This document shows positions 1 to 8,619 of a DNA stretch of 29,765 nucleotides, piece after piece; within the stretch, counting starts at the first letter, position 1, and every line of letters starts with the position of its first letter. Origin of the DNA: Stercoripulliclostridium_A sp045535235 (GTDB lineage Bacteria; Bacillota; Clostridia; Christensenellales; DTU072); contig JAZSLG010000011.1 in NCBI GenBank assembly GCA_045535235.1, forward strand, positions 1 through 29,765, given 5' to 3'. Made by a program: the position numbers and the translations under genes. The notes under the pieces were generated by a model. It saw nothing but the letters and a program-made list of their open reading frames with translations, was not told the origin of the DNA and made no database searches.

Positions 1-2848
1 TCGTAAAAGGATTTACTTTATATCCGTCCACGCCGATTAATCCGTTCGTCATGGGCAAGATATCCGTAGAACCGTCTTTATACGTCCTCATTACGTATCC
101 ACCCTCTCTACTTAGAGATTGACCTTCAGCATAGGTAACGACGTTAGGTAAAGAGTAAACCTCTATCTTTTCAAGCTCTCTAACAACTACGTATAAATTA
201 ACGTTAGCGGTACGTCCACTGTAATTAATGTTTGCAGTAAGTTTGAAATTACCGTCTACGTTGGGATTAACGTCTTTGTCGTAAGAAATATAACCTGCCT
301 TTAATTCTCTTCTTTCGACGCGTCCGTCAGCATAATTAACGTTGAAATACAAGGTCTTTATTTCGGTAACGAGTAAGCCCTCGCTATCAAAATAATTGTA
401 AACGTAAGTCAAGTTAACGTCGTCACGATAGGTTACTTTTATACCTCTAAAGCTTTCAACGCCGTTTTCAGTTTCAATTTCAAAAGTTTCTACTCCGTTT
501 TGTTCTTCGTCAAAAGAAATGGAGACTACGTCCGAGTCCGTAACCTCAATATCGAAAGAGGTAGAATATACGTTTTCGCCAAGATCGTAAGAGACCAAAA
601 CCTTTTGAACTCCTAACAAACTCAAATCGTATCCGCTAAACGACCATAAATCACCAAAGTAATTTTGCTCACCTCTATCACCATCGTTAAATACTTTGGT
701 AATTAAGAGACCGCTAATATCCAATTCAACGTCCTCGTTCAAAATATAAACTAGTTTTTCGGGAGCCTTACTTACCTCTATCGAAGAAACTCTTCTTCCC
801 TCGATATAAATATTTAGTTCAAACAAATATCCTTCGTAACGGAAACGTAACGTTTGTTCTCCGTTTGCATATCTATTTCCTTTGATAATTTCGGCATTAG
901 CAAGTGAGATCATCGTAGTACCTTCACCCGTCGTTACGTTCATGAATATATCGTTAAAAGGAATGGATTCAAAGTTGGCGTAGCCGTATATTTCGTCAAA
1001 GGGCATTTCATGATATTCGTCAATACCGTATTCGTTGGTCTTTCGTTCCGTTAACGTAATGGAAGTTACGGCTTCATCCTTATCAACGGTTCTTACCGTA
1101 AACGTTTTCTCCAAATTTTCAAAAGTAACTTTTGCCGTATACTCACCAATGAAAGACATCGTATTAACCTCGTTTCCATTGCTATCAAATAGTTTAACGT
1201 ATTTTTCTACGTTAGGAGGAGTAATGCGCTCATTAGTGTTGTTGTTGTATTCTACGTAAATATAGGAACCTTCGTAATTAAGAGAGCTACCAGCAGAATA
1301 TACGTTCTTGTCCGGGGCTTGTACTATCATGGAGGTTGCTACCTTTGGAATAACCGTTACCTTATATCCCGAAGAAACTCCCATTACGGTAAAGTTAACG
1401 TGTTGTTTTCCATCGTTTGGATCAAGATAATCTACGTCCAAATCAAGTCTGGAACCATCGTTTGAAAGAAAACTTGCATTCAAACTAGACCATAAAGAAA
1501 GGTCTGCAAGCTCGTAAGAATGTACACCATTGTTATAATAAGTTGCATTGTTATATAAAATATTGTACCTCAAGAAAGAAGTAGCAAAGGTGCTTCCTTC
1601 TATGAAAACGCGCTCCTCTACCCTTTCACCAGGAAGATTAACGTCGCCAAGCAATAGTCTATATGGCTTTTTATCAATAACAGTAATAAATACTTCGGCG
1701 TAATTGTCACTATTGCCGTAACGAACGAATACTTTGTGAGAACCAACTTCGTTAAAAGAATGTTCTTTATCAATACGTCTAGCACTATCAGTGCTATCAT
1801 AGAACAAATAAACGGAAGGATCGGATAAACTTACGGTTTCCTTTTCGCCATTATCATAGGTGACGGTACCTTTACCAAGCGACCAATTGATTTGAGAACC
1901 TTCTATCATATTTAGAAGTTCCATATTTTCATTGGGCGTTAGCACTTCTTCGTTCAAAACGATAGCCTTTGGAATGGGCATAACGTTTATATCAAATTTG
2001 GTTACTACTGGATTTTTAACTACACAGTTGTTAAAAGTTACAGTTAGATTATTTACTGTAACAGCGACTATGGAACGTGAACTTTCCTTGGTAAAATCAT
2101 AATCAAAAGTAAATAAGGTCGCGTTTTCTTCGTAACTAATTTCGTCTGAATCACCAATATCGTATTTGCGCTTTACTATCATTCCCCTGGGGTCAAACTC
2201 TTCCCCTACGAAATATTGTAACTTTTTAGGTTTTGCTTTGAGCTCGATAGAAATAACCGATTTTGCCTTTACTTCTATTTCCAAAGGAGCAGTAAATTGC
2301 TTATAACGAATATAAATCGTATTGGTACCAACGGGAAGGTTATCACTATACCCCTCTACCATGTTATTATTAATTTTGTCGATAATGATAAAACGACTTT
2401 GATAGCTAACTTTTAATTTTACTTTGGACAAATCCAATTTTCCGCCTTGCACGACGGAAATAACAGAAGGACGCTCGTGTATGGAAATATCTTGAACTTC
2501 GGTTTCTATAACATTAACGTTAAAAGTGGTAGTGCAACCTTGATAAGTAATAGTAACGGTTTGTTCTCCCAACGTATTGGGATCGTACCCGCTTAGCATA
2601 TCTTGGGTAATCGGCACGCTTAATACTTCATTGTTTTTGTTGGTAACGAAAATGGATGCGCCTTCCAAATCAATAAGATCGCCAGAGTATACGGACATCT
2701 CGGGCAAATTTTCAATACGGATTTTGAGTATTTCATCGCCACTATTATTATCGTCGTCGTCATTAGAGCAAGCAAGCAACGCTAAAGTGCATGAAAGCAC
2801 CAAAACCATTAGTAAAATAAATAATCCGTATCGACGCAATTGACGCAT
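1..2848 (-). CDS. Large Ig-repeat surface lipoprotein (3' end outside window)
   Basis: The frame is open from an ATG at 2848 to the left edge (949 codons), so the C-terminus is missing. AGGAG lies about 6 bases before the ATG. Residues 1-26 form a lipoprotein signal (basic MRQLRR start, hydrophobic core) ending in the lipobox LLAC with lipid-accepting Cys27, followed by an acidic SNDDDD linker. The rest is a chain of beta-rich units with a recurring pattern 'VY..G..LD..G..I...Y.DG', a 'GYD...LG' turn and a V.Y strand near the end of each unit, for example SGYDPNTLGEQTVTITYQG and SGYDLSLLGVQKVLVSYD. This resembles bacterial Ig-like group 3/4 domains. No catalytic domain was recognised in the visible part. 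Likely membrane-anchored on the outer face, as a spacer, adhesin or glycan-binding scaffold; a C-terminal enzyme or binding domain beyond the edge cannot be excluded. Confidence 0.85.
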   Translation of the reverse strand, partial: MRQLRRYGLFILLMVLVLSCTLALLACSNDDDDNNSGDEILKIRIENLPEMSVYSGDLIDLEGASIFVTNKNNEVLSVPITQDMLSGYDPNTLGEQTVTITYQGCTTTFNVNVIETEVQDISIHERPSVISVVQGGKLDLSKVKLKVSYQSRFIIIDKINNNMVEGYSDNLPVGTNTIYIRYKQFTAPLEIEVKAKSVISIELKAKPKKLQYFVGEEFDPRGMIVKRKYDIGDSDEISYEENATLFTFDYDFTKESSRSIVAVTVNNLTVTFNNCVVKNPVVTKFDINVMPIPKAIVLNEEVLTPNENMELLNMIEGSQINWSLGKGTVTYDNGEKETVSLSDPSVYLFYDSTDSARRIDKEHSFNEVGSHKVFVRYGNSDNYAEVFITVIDKKPYRLLLGDVNLPGERVEERVFIEGSTFATSFLRYNILYNNATYYNNGVHSYELADLSLWSSLNASFLSNDGSRLDLDVDYLDPNDGKQHVNFTVMGVSSGYKVTVIPKVATSMIVQAPDKNVYSAGSSLNYEGSYIYVEYNNNTNERITPPNVEKYVKLFDSNGNEVNTMSFIGEYTAKVTFENLEKTFTVRTVDKDEAVTSITLTERKTNEYGIDEYHEMPFDEIYGYANFESIPFNDIFMNVTTGEGTTMISLANAEIIKGNRYANGEQTLRFRYEGYLFELNIYIEGRRVSSIEVSKAPEKLVYILNEDVELDISGLLITKVFNDGDRGEQNYFGDLWSFSGYDLSLLGVQKVLVSYDLGENVYSTSFDIEVTDSDVVSISFDEEQNGVETFEIETENGVESFRGIKVTYRDDVNLTYVYNYFDSEGLLVTEIKTLYFNVNYADGRVERRELKAGYISYDKDVNPNVDGNFKLTANINYSGRTANVNLYVVVRELEKIEVYSLPNVVTYAEGQSLSREGGYVMRTYKDGSTDILPMTNGLIGVDGYKVNPFT

Positions 2849-2879
2849 TGTTATTCTCCTTAAAACAATAACTGGCTCT

Positions 2880-2908
2880 ATTATATAATAAATATAATAA
2901 AAAGGCAA
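2880..2908 (-). promoter_or_regulatory. Sigma-70-type promoter of the lipoprotein gene
   Basis: On the minus strand a -35 box TTGCCT (2903-2908) and a perfect -10 box TATAAT (2880-2885) are separated by exactly 17 bases. The predicted start near 2873 gives a leader of about 25 bases that holds the AGGAG ribosome site. Confidence 0.7.
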
Positions 2909-2935
2909 ACGAAAAGTGAATTATTTACTAATATT

Positions 2936-2949
2936 TAACGCGCGCGTTA
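2936..2949. promoter_or_regulatory. Perfect 14-bp palindrome TAACGCGCGCGTTA, candidate operator
   Basis: The palindrome is centred about 35 bases upstream of the lipoprotein -35 box. Its alternating CG core resembles tracts lying inside the promoter spacers at 17290-17306 and 26064-26080. In such AT-rich intergenic DNA it stands out. The role (regulator site, or a second, weaker promoter spacer) is inference. Confidence 0.45.
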
Positions 2950-2981
2950 GTGAGTCACTTAACACATGCGAGATTAGATAT

Positions 2982-3010
2982 AAAAAAACGGAGGTTAACC
3001 CTCCGCTTTT
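2982..3010 (-). terminator. Rho-independent terminator after the glycosidase pseudogene
   Basis: Stem CGGAGG (2989-2994) pairs with CCTCCG (3000-3005) around a 5-base loop. On the minus strand it is followed by seven Ts (2982-2988). It begins about 20 bases after the stop of the gene at 3028. Confidence 0.85.
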
Positions 3011-3027
3011 TAATTAATTACGTCACG

Positions 3028-4947
3028 CTAATTAAAAAACTTACCATCCACGTAGCTTAGCACGAAAGCCCCCATACTAGACCAAGCTTGCAAAAGTGAG
3101 CCGTCTGGGTGGCAAGGCGCGTAAAATTCAACGGGAGTAAAATTCTTCTTTTCCAAGTTATAAGTAAACCAACGCGTTAACGGATATTCATAGTCCATTC
3201 CGTGCATGAGTTTAGCATAAGCATACGCGGAGGACCAGTACGGCCAATCACCACCATTATGATAATAGTACGGCAAACTGGATTTTATAACCACCGATTT
3301 ATTATCTTTATAGAAAGGATAAACGGACAAGCAACCAAAATCTCCCGCTTTTTGTTCACGATTGTTTTTACTCTCAAGCAAAGCTTCCATCTTGGATAAC
3401 ATAGAAAGAGATTTCTCTTTGTCCGCAATACCAAACAACACACAAACGACGGTATCAATAGACAAATTGTCCTCTACAAAGTTTTCGTCTTTATAGTTAA
3501 CATAATACCCAAGTTTAGGTTCCCAAAGCATGTTATTTATGGCGTTTTTGACTTTTTCAGCACGAGCATAATACTCAATAGATAGTTCGTCGTCTATGCC
3601 CTTATATAGCTCACCCAATGCGTAAAGCGCCCTTTGGAAAAGTGCTTCGTCATAAGTGCAATAACCAATACGGAAAACGTTATCGCACCAATCACGTCTA
3701 TTATATTCTCCGCCCTTGTAAAGAAGTCCGGTAGAGTCACAACATTCGGCAAGTTTTTCAACAACCATTCGACAGGCATCTAGGATGTTGGTCTTGCGCC
3801 ATTTTTCACTCAGTATACTTTTATCACCCGTTATACGCACGTAATCGTACACCATTATAGCCAAAAACGAAGGACTGTCATAATGATTACCCCACCAGTT
3901 CTTAAAGTTATATTTTACTGCGCTTGGGCATTTTCCATCTTTATCCACGCCGGTTGCTAGGGTAATAATCTCATTCCTAACCAACTCTGGACGATTGGGC
4001 AATACGCTAAGAATGGTCCAATATCCATCTCTAAAATAGGTTCTTGCAGGAGATTGATAAACTATACCTGCTAAAAAACCTTTGAAGTCGCCCATCTCTT
4101 TGTACATTGATAGCGAACAGTTGTATAAACTTTTGTAATATGCTTTTAGAAATTCGGTATTACAACAAGTAGGCACTGGCAAATTTTCTATATATTCTTT
4201 CGCTTTATTTTTATATAAGTCAAAATTTTCATAAAGCTTTGCTACGTCAACGTAACTGAAATCTTTATAAGTGCCGTTACTCACGACTATTTTAACCGAA
4301 CCGGTTTCTCCCTCTTTTAGATAAAGTTCTGCGCTAAATTGGTTGGTGTACATTCCACTTGTTTCTCTTGGGAAGGAAGGCTTTGAAACGGCAAAATCAA
4401 GATACCAGTTTTCAACCAATCTATTGCGCATTACTATATAATTGCCTTTATCTTCGTTGTGTTTGTGGCCTTTTATTACCGCCCCTAACGTACCATATAC
4501 CAAACGTGCAAAATTTGATATACTCAATCTAGAATTAAATAGATTTTTGAGATAAGAAGTCATATTAACGCCAAAATTTATAACGTTTTCAAACTTAACT
4601 TCTCCTTTTTTTGCAGTTATCGTAAATTCCTCAAAAATAGCGTTAGTAGCGTCGTCTGCAAATTGCTCTATTTTAATAAAAGCTTCCTCAGTTTCCGTTT
4701 CAATGACCATTTTTCTACCAACCATTGTAACTTTTTTGGGGGTATATAGGTCAAAAACTCTATCGTTTATTGCCATTTGGTTATAGTAACACTCAAAAAA
4801 GTCCCATTTGTATATATCTGCGTATTAACAAATTCCGCCCATGCCGTCAAATTGTGCCGTCAAGAGGTTATTGGATACGTCGTAAAAGGACCTAGAACAA
4901 AAATCGTCATAATGGACTATTGCGCCATTTTCAAAATCAATTTTCAT
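3028..4947 (-). pseudogene. Toroid glycosidase / glycogen-debranching-like protein with in-frame TAA at codon 41
   Basis: The gene best starts at ATG 4947, preceded by GAGGGAG 8 bases upstream. Codons 1-40 read into a TAA at 4825-4827 and the same frame then continues without another stop for 598 codons to TAG at 3028. The protein sense runs smoothly across the stop (...GMGGIC-stop-YADIYKWDFF...), so a CAA-to-TAA change is the simplest explanation. The internal ATG at 4776 has no ribosome site. Downstream, the N-terminal part is beta-rich. The C-terminal ~370 residues look like an (alpha/alpha)6 toroid: TYFRDGYW, RRDWCDNVFRIGYCTYDEALF and a YYHNGGDWPYWS motif, as in amylo-1,6-glucosidase and related inverting glycosidases. 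Substrate unknown. TAA ends other genes here, so reassignment is unlikely. Either a pseudogene, a recent mutation or a sequence error. Confidence 0.75.
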
Positions 4948-5048
4948 TATTACTACTCCCTCTCTTTAATTAATTAAGCATTTTCTAGTACTCGTTAGTA
5001 TTAAAAGGAAAATCAACGAGAAACAACTCGAATTGAGTCATCCGTATA

Positions 5049-5077
5049 TATCTAAGTTAAATATTTATAGTTATCAA
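5049..5077 (-). promoter_or_regulatory. Possible promoter of the glycosidase pseudogene
   Basis: On the minus strand TTGATA (5072-5077) is followed after 17 bases by a weak -10 TAGATA (5049-5054). The leader would be about 95 bases and contain an inverted repeat CTCGTT/AACGAG (4991-4996 with 5015-5020). The -10 match is poor; the rest of 4948-5224 shows no gene. Confidence 0.3.
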
Positions 5078-5224
5078 AAATTAAGATTTAGGGATACAAA
5101 ACTGCATATTTTTAGAGCTTAAGTTTGACAATATCTCACGCCGAAACAAGGCGTAAGTCACCAATACTACTATCAAAAAATTCGCACTATTAAAGCCCTT
5201 TTGCCCTATTACGTATCTCAGTAA

Positions 5225-5866
5225 TTAATCCTTCTTTTCTCTAAACTTTAGCGCTGCCGTTACTTTATTAGTGGTTATATTGTCAAAGCCCAAATCAATA
5301 ATTTGCTCAAGAACTTGCTCAATATCTACGGTAAAAATAGATACACCAATACCAAGTTCCATTGCTTTTAGCCATAGCTCTTTGTTTGTCAATAGATAAT
5401 TGATATTAATACCTTTTACTCTTTCGCTATTAAAACTATCTAGATACTCTTTAATTTTTGGGAGATTTCCAATAGTAAGAAAACATTTGTGAGCATAAAA
5501 AGAGTTATTTACGTAAAGGTCGCATCCACCCAAATCTTTTACTTCGTCCGGAGAAACGGAACCAGTAAAATATACTAGATGCTCTATTCCAAGTTCTTCG
5601 GCAAGTTTTTGAACCGGTTTTACGAGTCCAGCTTGTTTAACGTCGCAGTTTATTCTCTTGTTAAACTTTTTGCAAAATTCAAAAGCGTATCTTAAAGGAA
5701 TTCTCTTGCTTTTTAACAATGGTACGTGTGTGTGTCCCAAATACAACTCGCCTTTTTTCAAACGAATATCAACCTCGATCGCTTCCATATCAAGGTTTTC
5801 CATTGCCTTAAAATACTCATAAGTATTTCTACCTGTATTTAATGCTCCGCCGTGTGCTGTAATCAT
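5225..5866 (-). CDS. Glycerophosphodiester phosphodiesterase-like protein
   Basis: 213 residues with the start and end of a GDPD TIM barrel: N-terminal TAHGG with His5, metal-ligand pair in AIEVDIRL (Glu31, Asp33), GELYLGHTH (second catalytic His at 45 or 47), and a last strand FDNITTNKV where GDPDs usually have 'TD.P'. GDPDs split glycerophosphodiesters to glycerol 3-phosphate and an alcohol. The usual HRG is HGG here, so the phosphate-binding Arg is absent and activity or substrate may differ. It is the last gene of the operon: its ATG overlaps the PHP gene's stop (ATGA), and GGAGGAG sits 5 bases upstream. No signal peptide, so cytoplasmic. No convincing terminator follows in 4948-5224. Confidence 0.8.
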   Translation of the reverse strand: MITAHGGALNTGRNTYEYFKAMENLDMEAIEVDIRLKKGELYLGHTHVPLLKSKRIPLRYAFEFCKKFNKRINCDVKQAGLVKPVQKLAEELGIEHLVYFTGSVSPDEVKDLGGCDLYVNNSFYAHKCFLTIGNLPKIKEYLDSFNSERVKGININYLLTNKELWLKAMELGIGVSIFTVDIEQVLEQIIDLGFDNITTNKVTAALKFREKKD

Positions 5867-6546
5867 GCTTTCTCCTCCAAAATATTTATGCCGTTAACCC
5901 TATCGCCCACAATGGTTTTACCTGCCTTAATAAGCTCTAGAGCTTCTTTTATAGTAACGTTTTCTTTGTCGCTAACTAGATAGGTTGCTCCATAAGTGCA
6001 GTTTTCCCTATCGTTATCAGCGTGCCAATCTCTTCCATAGGTAGCAGTTGTACCAAACTGCATTTTTAACGAAAAATATTCTTCCTTTGACCTCTTGTTA
6101 GTAGGATCTTCTATCTCTCCCGACATAGCTTCGTAAAAGTCTATATATTCATAGAGTTCCAATGGGAAGCTATTTCGTCCACCGGTACAAACAGGATATC
6201 CAACTCTAAACGGATGTGCTACTCCAACCACGTCGCCCGCCCTCTTTGCTTGCTTGACCTTTTCTACGACGTTAGATTCAGTAACGCTTCGCCAATCTAT
6301 TTTAGAATTACCGCCAAGCACAACTGTATGTCCGTAAAAAGTTGTCCACTCAATACCGGGTATTACCAAAACACCCAATTTTTGTCCCCATTTAATTGCT
6401 TCTTCGCAACCGCTATCGGTATTATGGTCGGTTAGTGCAATACCGTAATATCCCCACTTTTTTGCACTTTCAACAAGTTCTTTGGGAGTAAACTTTCCGT
6501 CGCTATGAATAGTGTGGGTATGTAGTTCAAATTTGAGTTTATTCAT
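5863..6546 (-). CDS. PHP-domain metal-dependent hydrolase
   Basis: 227 residues covering a complete PHP domain: HTHTIHSDG (His9, His11, Asp16), TDHN (Asp39, His40), PGIEW (Glu65), AHPFR (His110) and GRDWHA (Asp172, His174). These are the metal ligands of PHP phosphoesterases (polymerase/histidinol-phosphatase family). The best family fit is the catalytic half of CehA/McbA-type hydrolases; the substrate is unknown, with a phosphoester likely given the GDPD-like gene behind it. The ATG overlaps the upstream gene's stop by 8 bases (ATGAATAA) and GAGG lies 9 bases before it, so translation is probably coupled. No signal peptide. Confidence 0.85.
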   Translation of the reverse strand: MNKLKFELHTHTIHSDGKFTPKELVESAKKWGYYGIALTDHNTDSGCEEAIKWGQKLGVLVIPGIEWTTFYGHTVVLGGNSKIDWRSVTESNVVEKVKQAKRAGDVVGVAHPFRVGYPVCTGGRNSFPLELYEYIDFYEAMSGEIEDPTNKRSKEEYFSLKMQFGTTATYGRDWHADNDRENCTYGATYLVSDKENVTIKEALELIKAGKTIVGDRVNGINILEEKA

Positions 6547-6988
6547 ACGCCACTACCTCGACCTCAGCCGTTACTTTCTCGCTAAGTAAGGCATGAACCG
6601 ATAAAACTACGGAATAATTTCCTTTGTTTATAGGAACAAGATAAAATCCCGGTGTTGAACCCAATTGACTAACTTCTACTACTAAGTTGTTAGCGTGTCT
6701 ATGTGCCGTTCCTATTAGTTCTCCCTCCTTTGAAAGCGAGAGAGTAATATGGTTTTTTAATGGCAATTCATTTTTGACTTTCTCTATATCTACAAGGCTA
6801 TCGCCGTATGCTTCCTTGAAGGCGTTAAGTGCCAAACCAAAGCCGTCTTCTCCCAAATAATCCTTAGGGAAATAGCTATATTTAATTCGCAATTTGGAAT
6901 ATTCCTCTTTCGCTACAAAGGGAAATTCCAAATGCTTAAAGCACTCTTCTTTCGTTATTTCTCTTTTTAGCGAAAGCAGTGTTATCAT
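6539..6988 (-). CDS. Small beta-sandwich-like protein, likely partner of the PHP hydrolase
   Basis: 149 residues with no signal peptide or catalytic motif. The pattern is a FPFxVP-like opening (HLEFPFVAKEEYSKLRIKY), alternating strands, then STPGFYLVPINKGNYSVVLSVH and VTAEVEVVAYE. The 'TPGF...I..G.Y.V.L' segment matches what I know of the N-terminal beta domain that precedes the PHP domain in CehA/McbA-family proteins. Here the domain is a separate gene ending exactly where the PHP protein starts. The gene overlaps the GH20 stop by 4 bases (ATGA) and has no strong ribosome site of its own, so it probably depends on coupling to GH20 translation. The family assignment is recognition from memory, not a search. 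Confidence 0.65.
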   Translation of the reverse strand: MITLLSLKREITKEECFKHLEFPFVAKEEYSKLRIKYSYFPKDYLGEDGFGLALNAFKEAYGDSLVDIEKVKNELPLKNHITLSLSKEGELIGTAHRHANNLVVEVSQLGSTPGFYLVPINKGNYSVVLSVHALLSEKVTAEVEVVAYE

Positions 6989-8610
6989 ACGCGATACTTT
7001 TTCTTTTTTCTTATACTCATTGCGCGATTAAATTCTGCATGTGCGTTCTTGTTTTGGAACTCCATCATCATTCTTAATCGTTTTAATCCGCCTTGATTAA
7101 CCATATTAAGCGGGCAATACTCTATACCATACCTATCCAGTATTGGAAGTTGCTTTTTAAGTCTCGCAATAAAGTCCTTATAGTTGCGAACTTCTTTAGA
7201 AGACCAAGCGACCTCGGCAAATGCTTGCATTCTGGGATACAATTGATAATTTATCCTCTCTTCCGTAGGCACCCATTCCGTCCACAAACAACCTTCTAAG
7301 CCCAATATACCGCCGTTAGAAGAATTAACGTTATATTTTTCAGGTTCAAATGCATAAGTCGTTTTGAGGTTATTTTGAGCGTAGGTCATATCAAAATAAA
7401 AGGCTTGATGCTTGGAGATTATTACGTCATGACCGCTAAGCAAATAATTTTCCACTTTCATATCACGTTTGAAAGTCCAATATTGAGCGATGATTGAATT
7501 ATCTAGTTTTTTAGCGGATAAAATTTCGTTCCAACCTATCATGCGCTTACCCTTACGCTTTAGATAAACAGCTATCTTGTTATTAAGGTATCCTTGCAAG
7601 TTCTCCTCGTCTTTTAGTCCCTTTTCCTTTATTAATTTTTGACAGTCGGGGCATTTTTTCCATTCGCTCTTAGGAGCTTCGTCTCCTCCAATATGAACGT
7701 AGGGGCCGGGGAACAGTTGACATACTTCATCCAAAACGTCATATATGAAGCGGAAAGTGCTTTCCTCTTTGCCGGGGCAAGCAATCATATGCCCTATTCC
7801 GTTTTTATCTGGGGACCCGCCGTGAACTATGGGAACTTCTATTTCCTTACCGCTACATGAAAGCCAAGGATAGGAGGCAATTGCAGCCCCAAAATGTGCC
7901 GGCATGTTAATTTCCGGAATAATAGTAATATTCAAACGCTCGGCGTATTGTACGATTTCCTTTATTTCTTGTTGAGTATAAAAACCTTCATGCAAAGTCC
8001 AATCTACAAAACGGTTACCCCAAGCCATTGTTTGGCTACCCTTTCTCATTCCACCAACCTCGGTAAGTCTTGAATACTTCTTAATTTCGATTCTCCAACC
8101 CTCGTTATCTGTCAAATGCCAATGGAATGTATTAAGTTTATAATAAGCCATCATATCCAGTAAATTTTTGACGGTATCGACGCCATGGAAATACCTTGCT
8201 TCGTCCAACATTATTGAACGAACTTTATAGCGAGGTTCATCTTCCACGTACAAGGCGTGAAGCGTTAAGAAATTGGGGTTTTCAATAAGATCGCCACCTG
8301 TCAATTGCCTTATACTTTGTACGGCGTAAAAAGCGCCGATGCTACTCGAAGCTTTAATGACGATGCCATCAACGTTAACGTCCAAGACGTAGCCCTCTTT
8401 ATTAATATGTCTATCGTATAAGAAAGCAATTTGGGCTTGTTTGGAAACAACCACGGGGAGCTTATATCCGCAAGTATTTTCCATGAAAGTGTTTAACACC
8501 TCTCTAGCATATATTAGACTATCGTCGGCGTATAACGTGGTTTCAGCATTGATGATAAACTCACCAAACTTTTCTTCTTGTATTTTTGGCTTTGGAATAA
8601 GATTTAGCAT
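6985..8610 (-). CDS. GH20 beta-N-acetylhexosaminidase
   Basis: 541 residues. Residues ~1-120 form the alpha/beta GH20b-like domain (IPKPK opening, SIGAFYAVQSIRQL). The barrel follows, with RSIMLDEARYFH (~131-142), FHWHLTDNEGWR (~162-173), EINMPAHF (~233-240), the catalytic pair Asp310-Glu311 in HIGGDE, and GLEGCLWTEW late. GH20 enzymes remove terminal GlcNAc or GalNAc by substrate-assisted catalysis. There is no signal peptide, so it should act on imported oligosaccharides. The basic tail (RKKKKYRV) overlaps the next gene. The start ATG lies 9 bases after the citrate synthase stop, with AGGAGA overlapping that stop. Confidence 0.93.
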   Translation of the reverse strand: MLNLIPKPKIQEEKFGEFIINAETTLYADDSLIYAREVLNTFMENTCGYKLPVVVSKQAQIAFLYDRHINKEGYVLDVNVDGIVIKASSSIGAFYAVQSIRQLTGGDLIENPNFLTLHALYVEDEPRYKVRSIMLDEARYFHGVDTVKNLLDMMAYYKLNTFHWHLTDNEGWRIEIKKYSRLTEVGGMRKGSQTMAWGNRFVDWTLHEGFYTQQEIKEIVQYAERLNITIIPEINMPAHFGAAIASYPWLSCSGKEIEVPIVHGGSPDKNGIGHMIACPGKEESTFRFIYDVLDEVCQLFPGPYVHIGGDEAPKSEWKKCPDCQKLIKEKGLKDEENLQGYLNNKIAVYLKRKGKRMIGWNEILSAKKLDNSIIAQYWTFKRDMKVENYLLSGHDVIISKHQAFYFDMTYAQNNLKTTYAFEPEKYNVNSSNGGILGLEGCLWTEWVPTEERINYQLYPRMQAFAEVAWSSKEVRNYKDFIARLKKQLPILDRYGIEYCPLNMVNQGGLKRLRMMMEFQNKNAHAEFNRAMSIRKKKKYRV

Positions 8611-8619
8611 ATAAATCTC

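Noticed and set aside
3028..4776. 582-residue glycosidase starting at 4776 as an intact gene
   Set aside because: The same frame continues upstream through one TAA to a well-placed start at 4947, and 4776 has no ribosome site; treated as an interrupted gene.
5138..5160. Hairpin ACGCC/GGCGT after the GDPD-like gene as a terminator
   Set aside because: Short stem, and no T-run follows on the minus strand.
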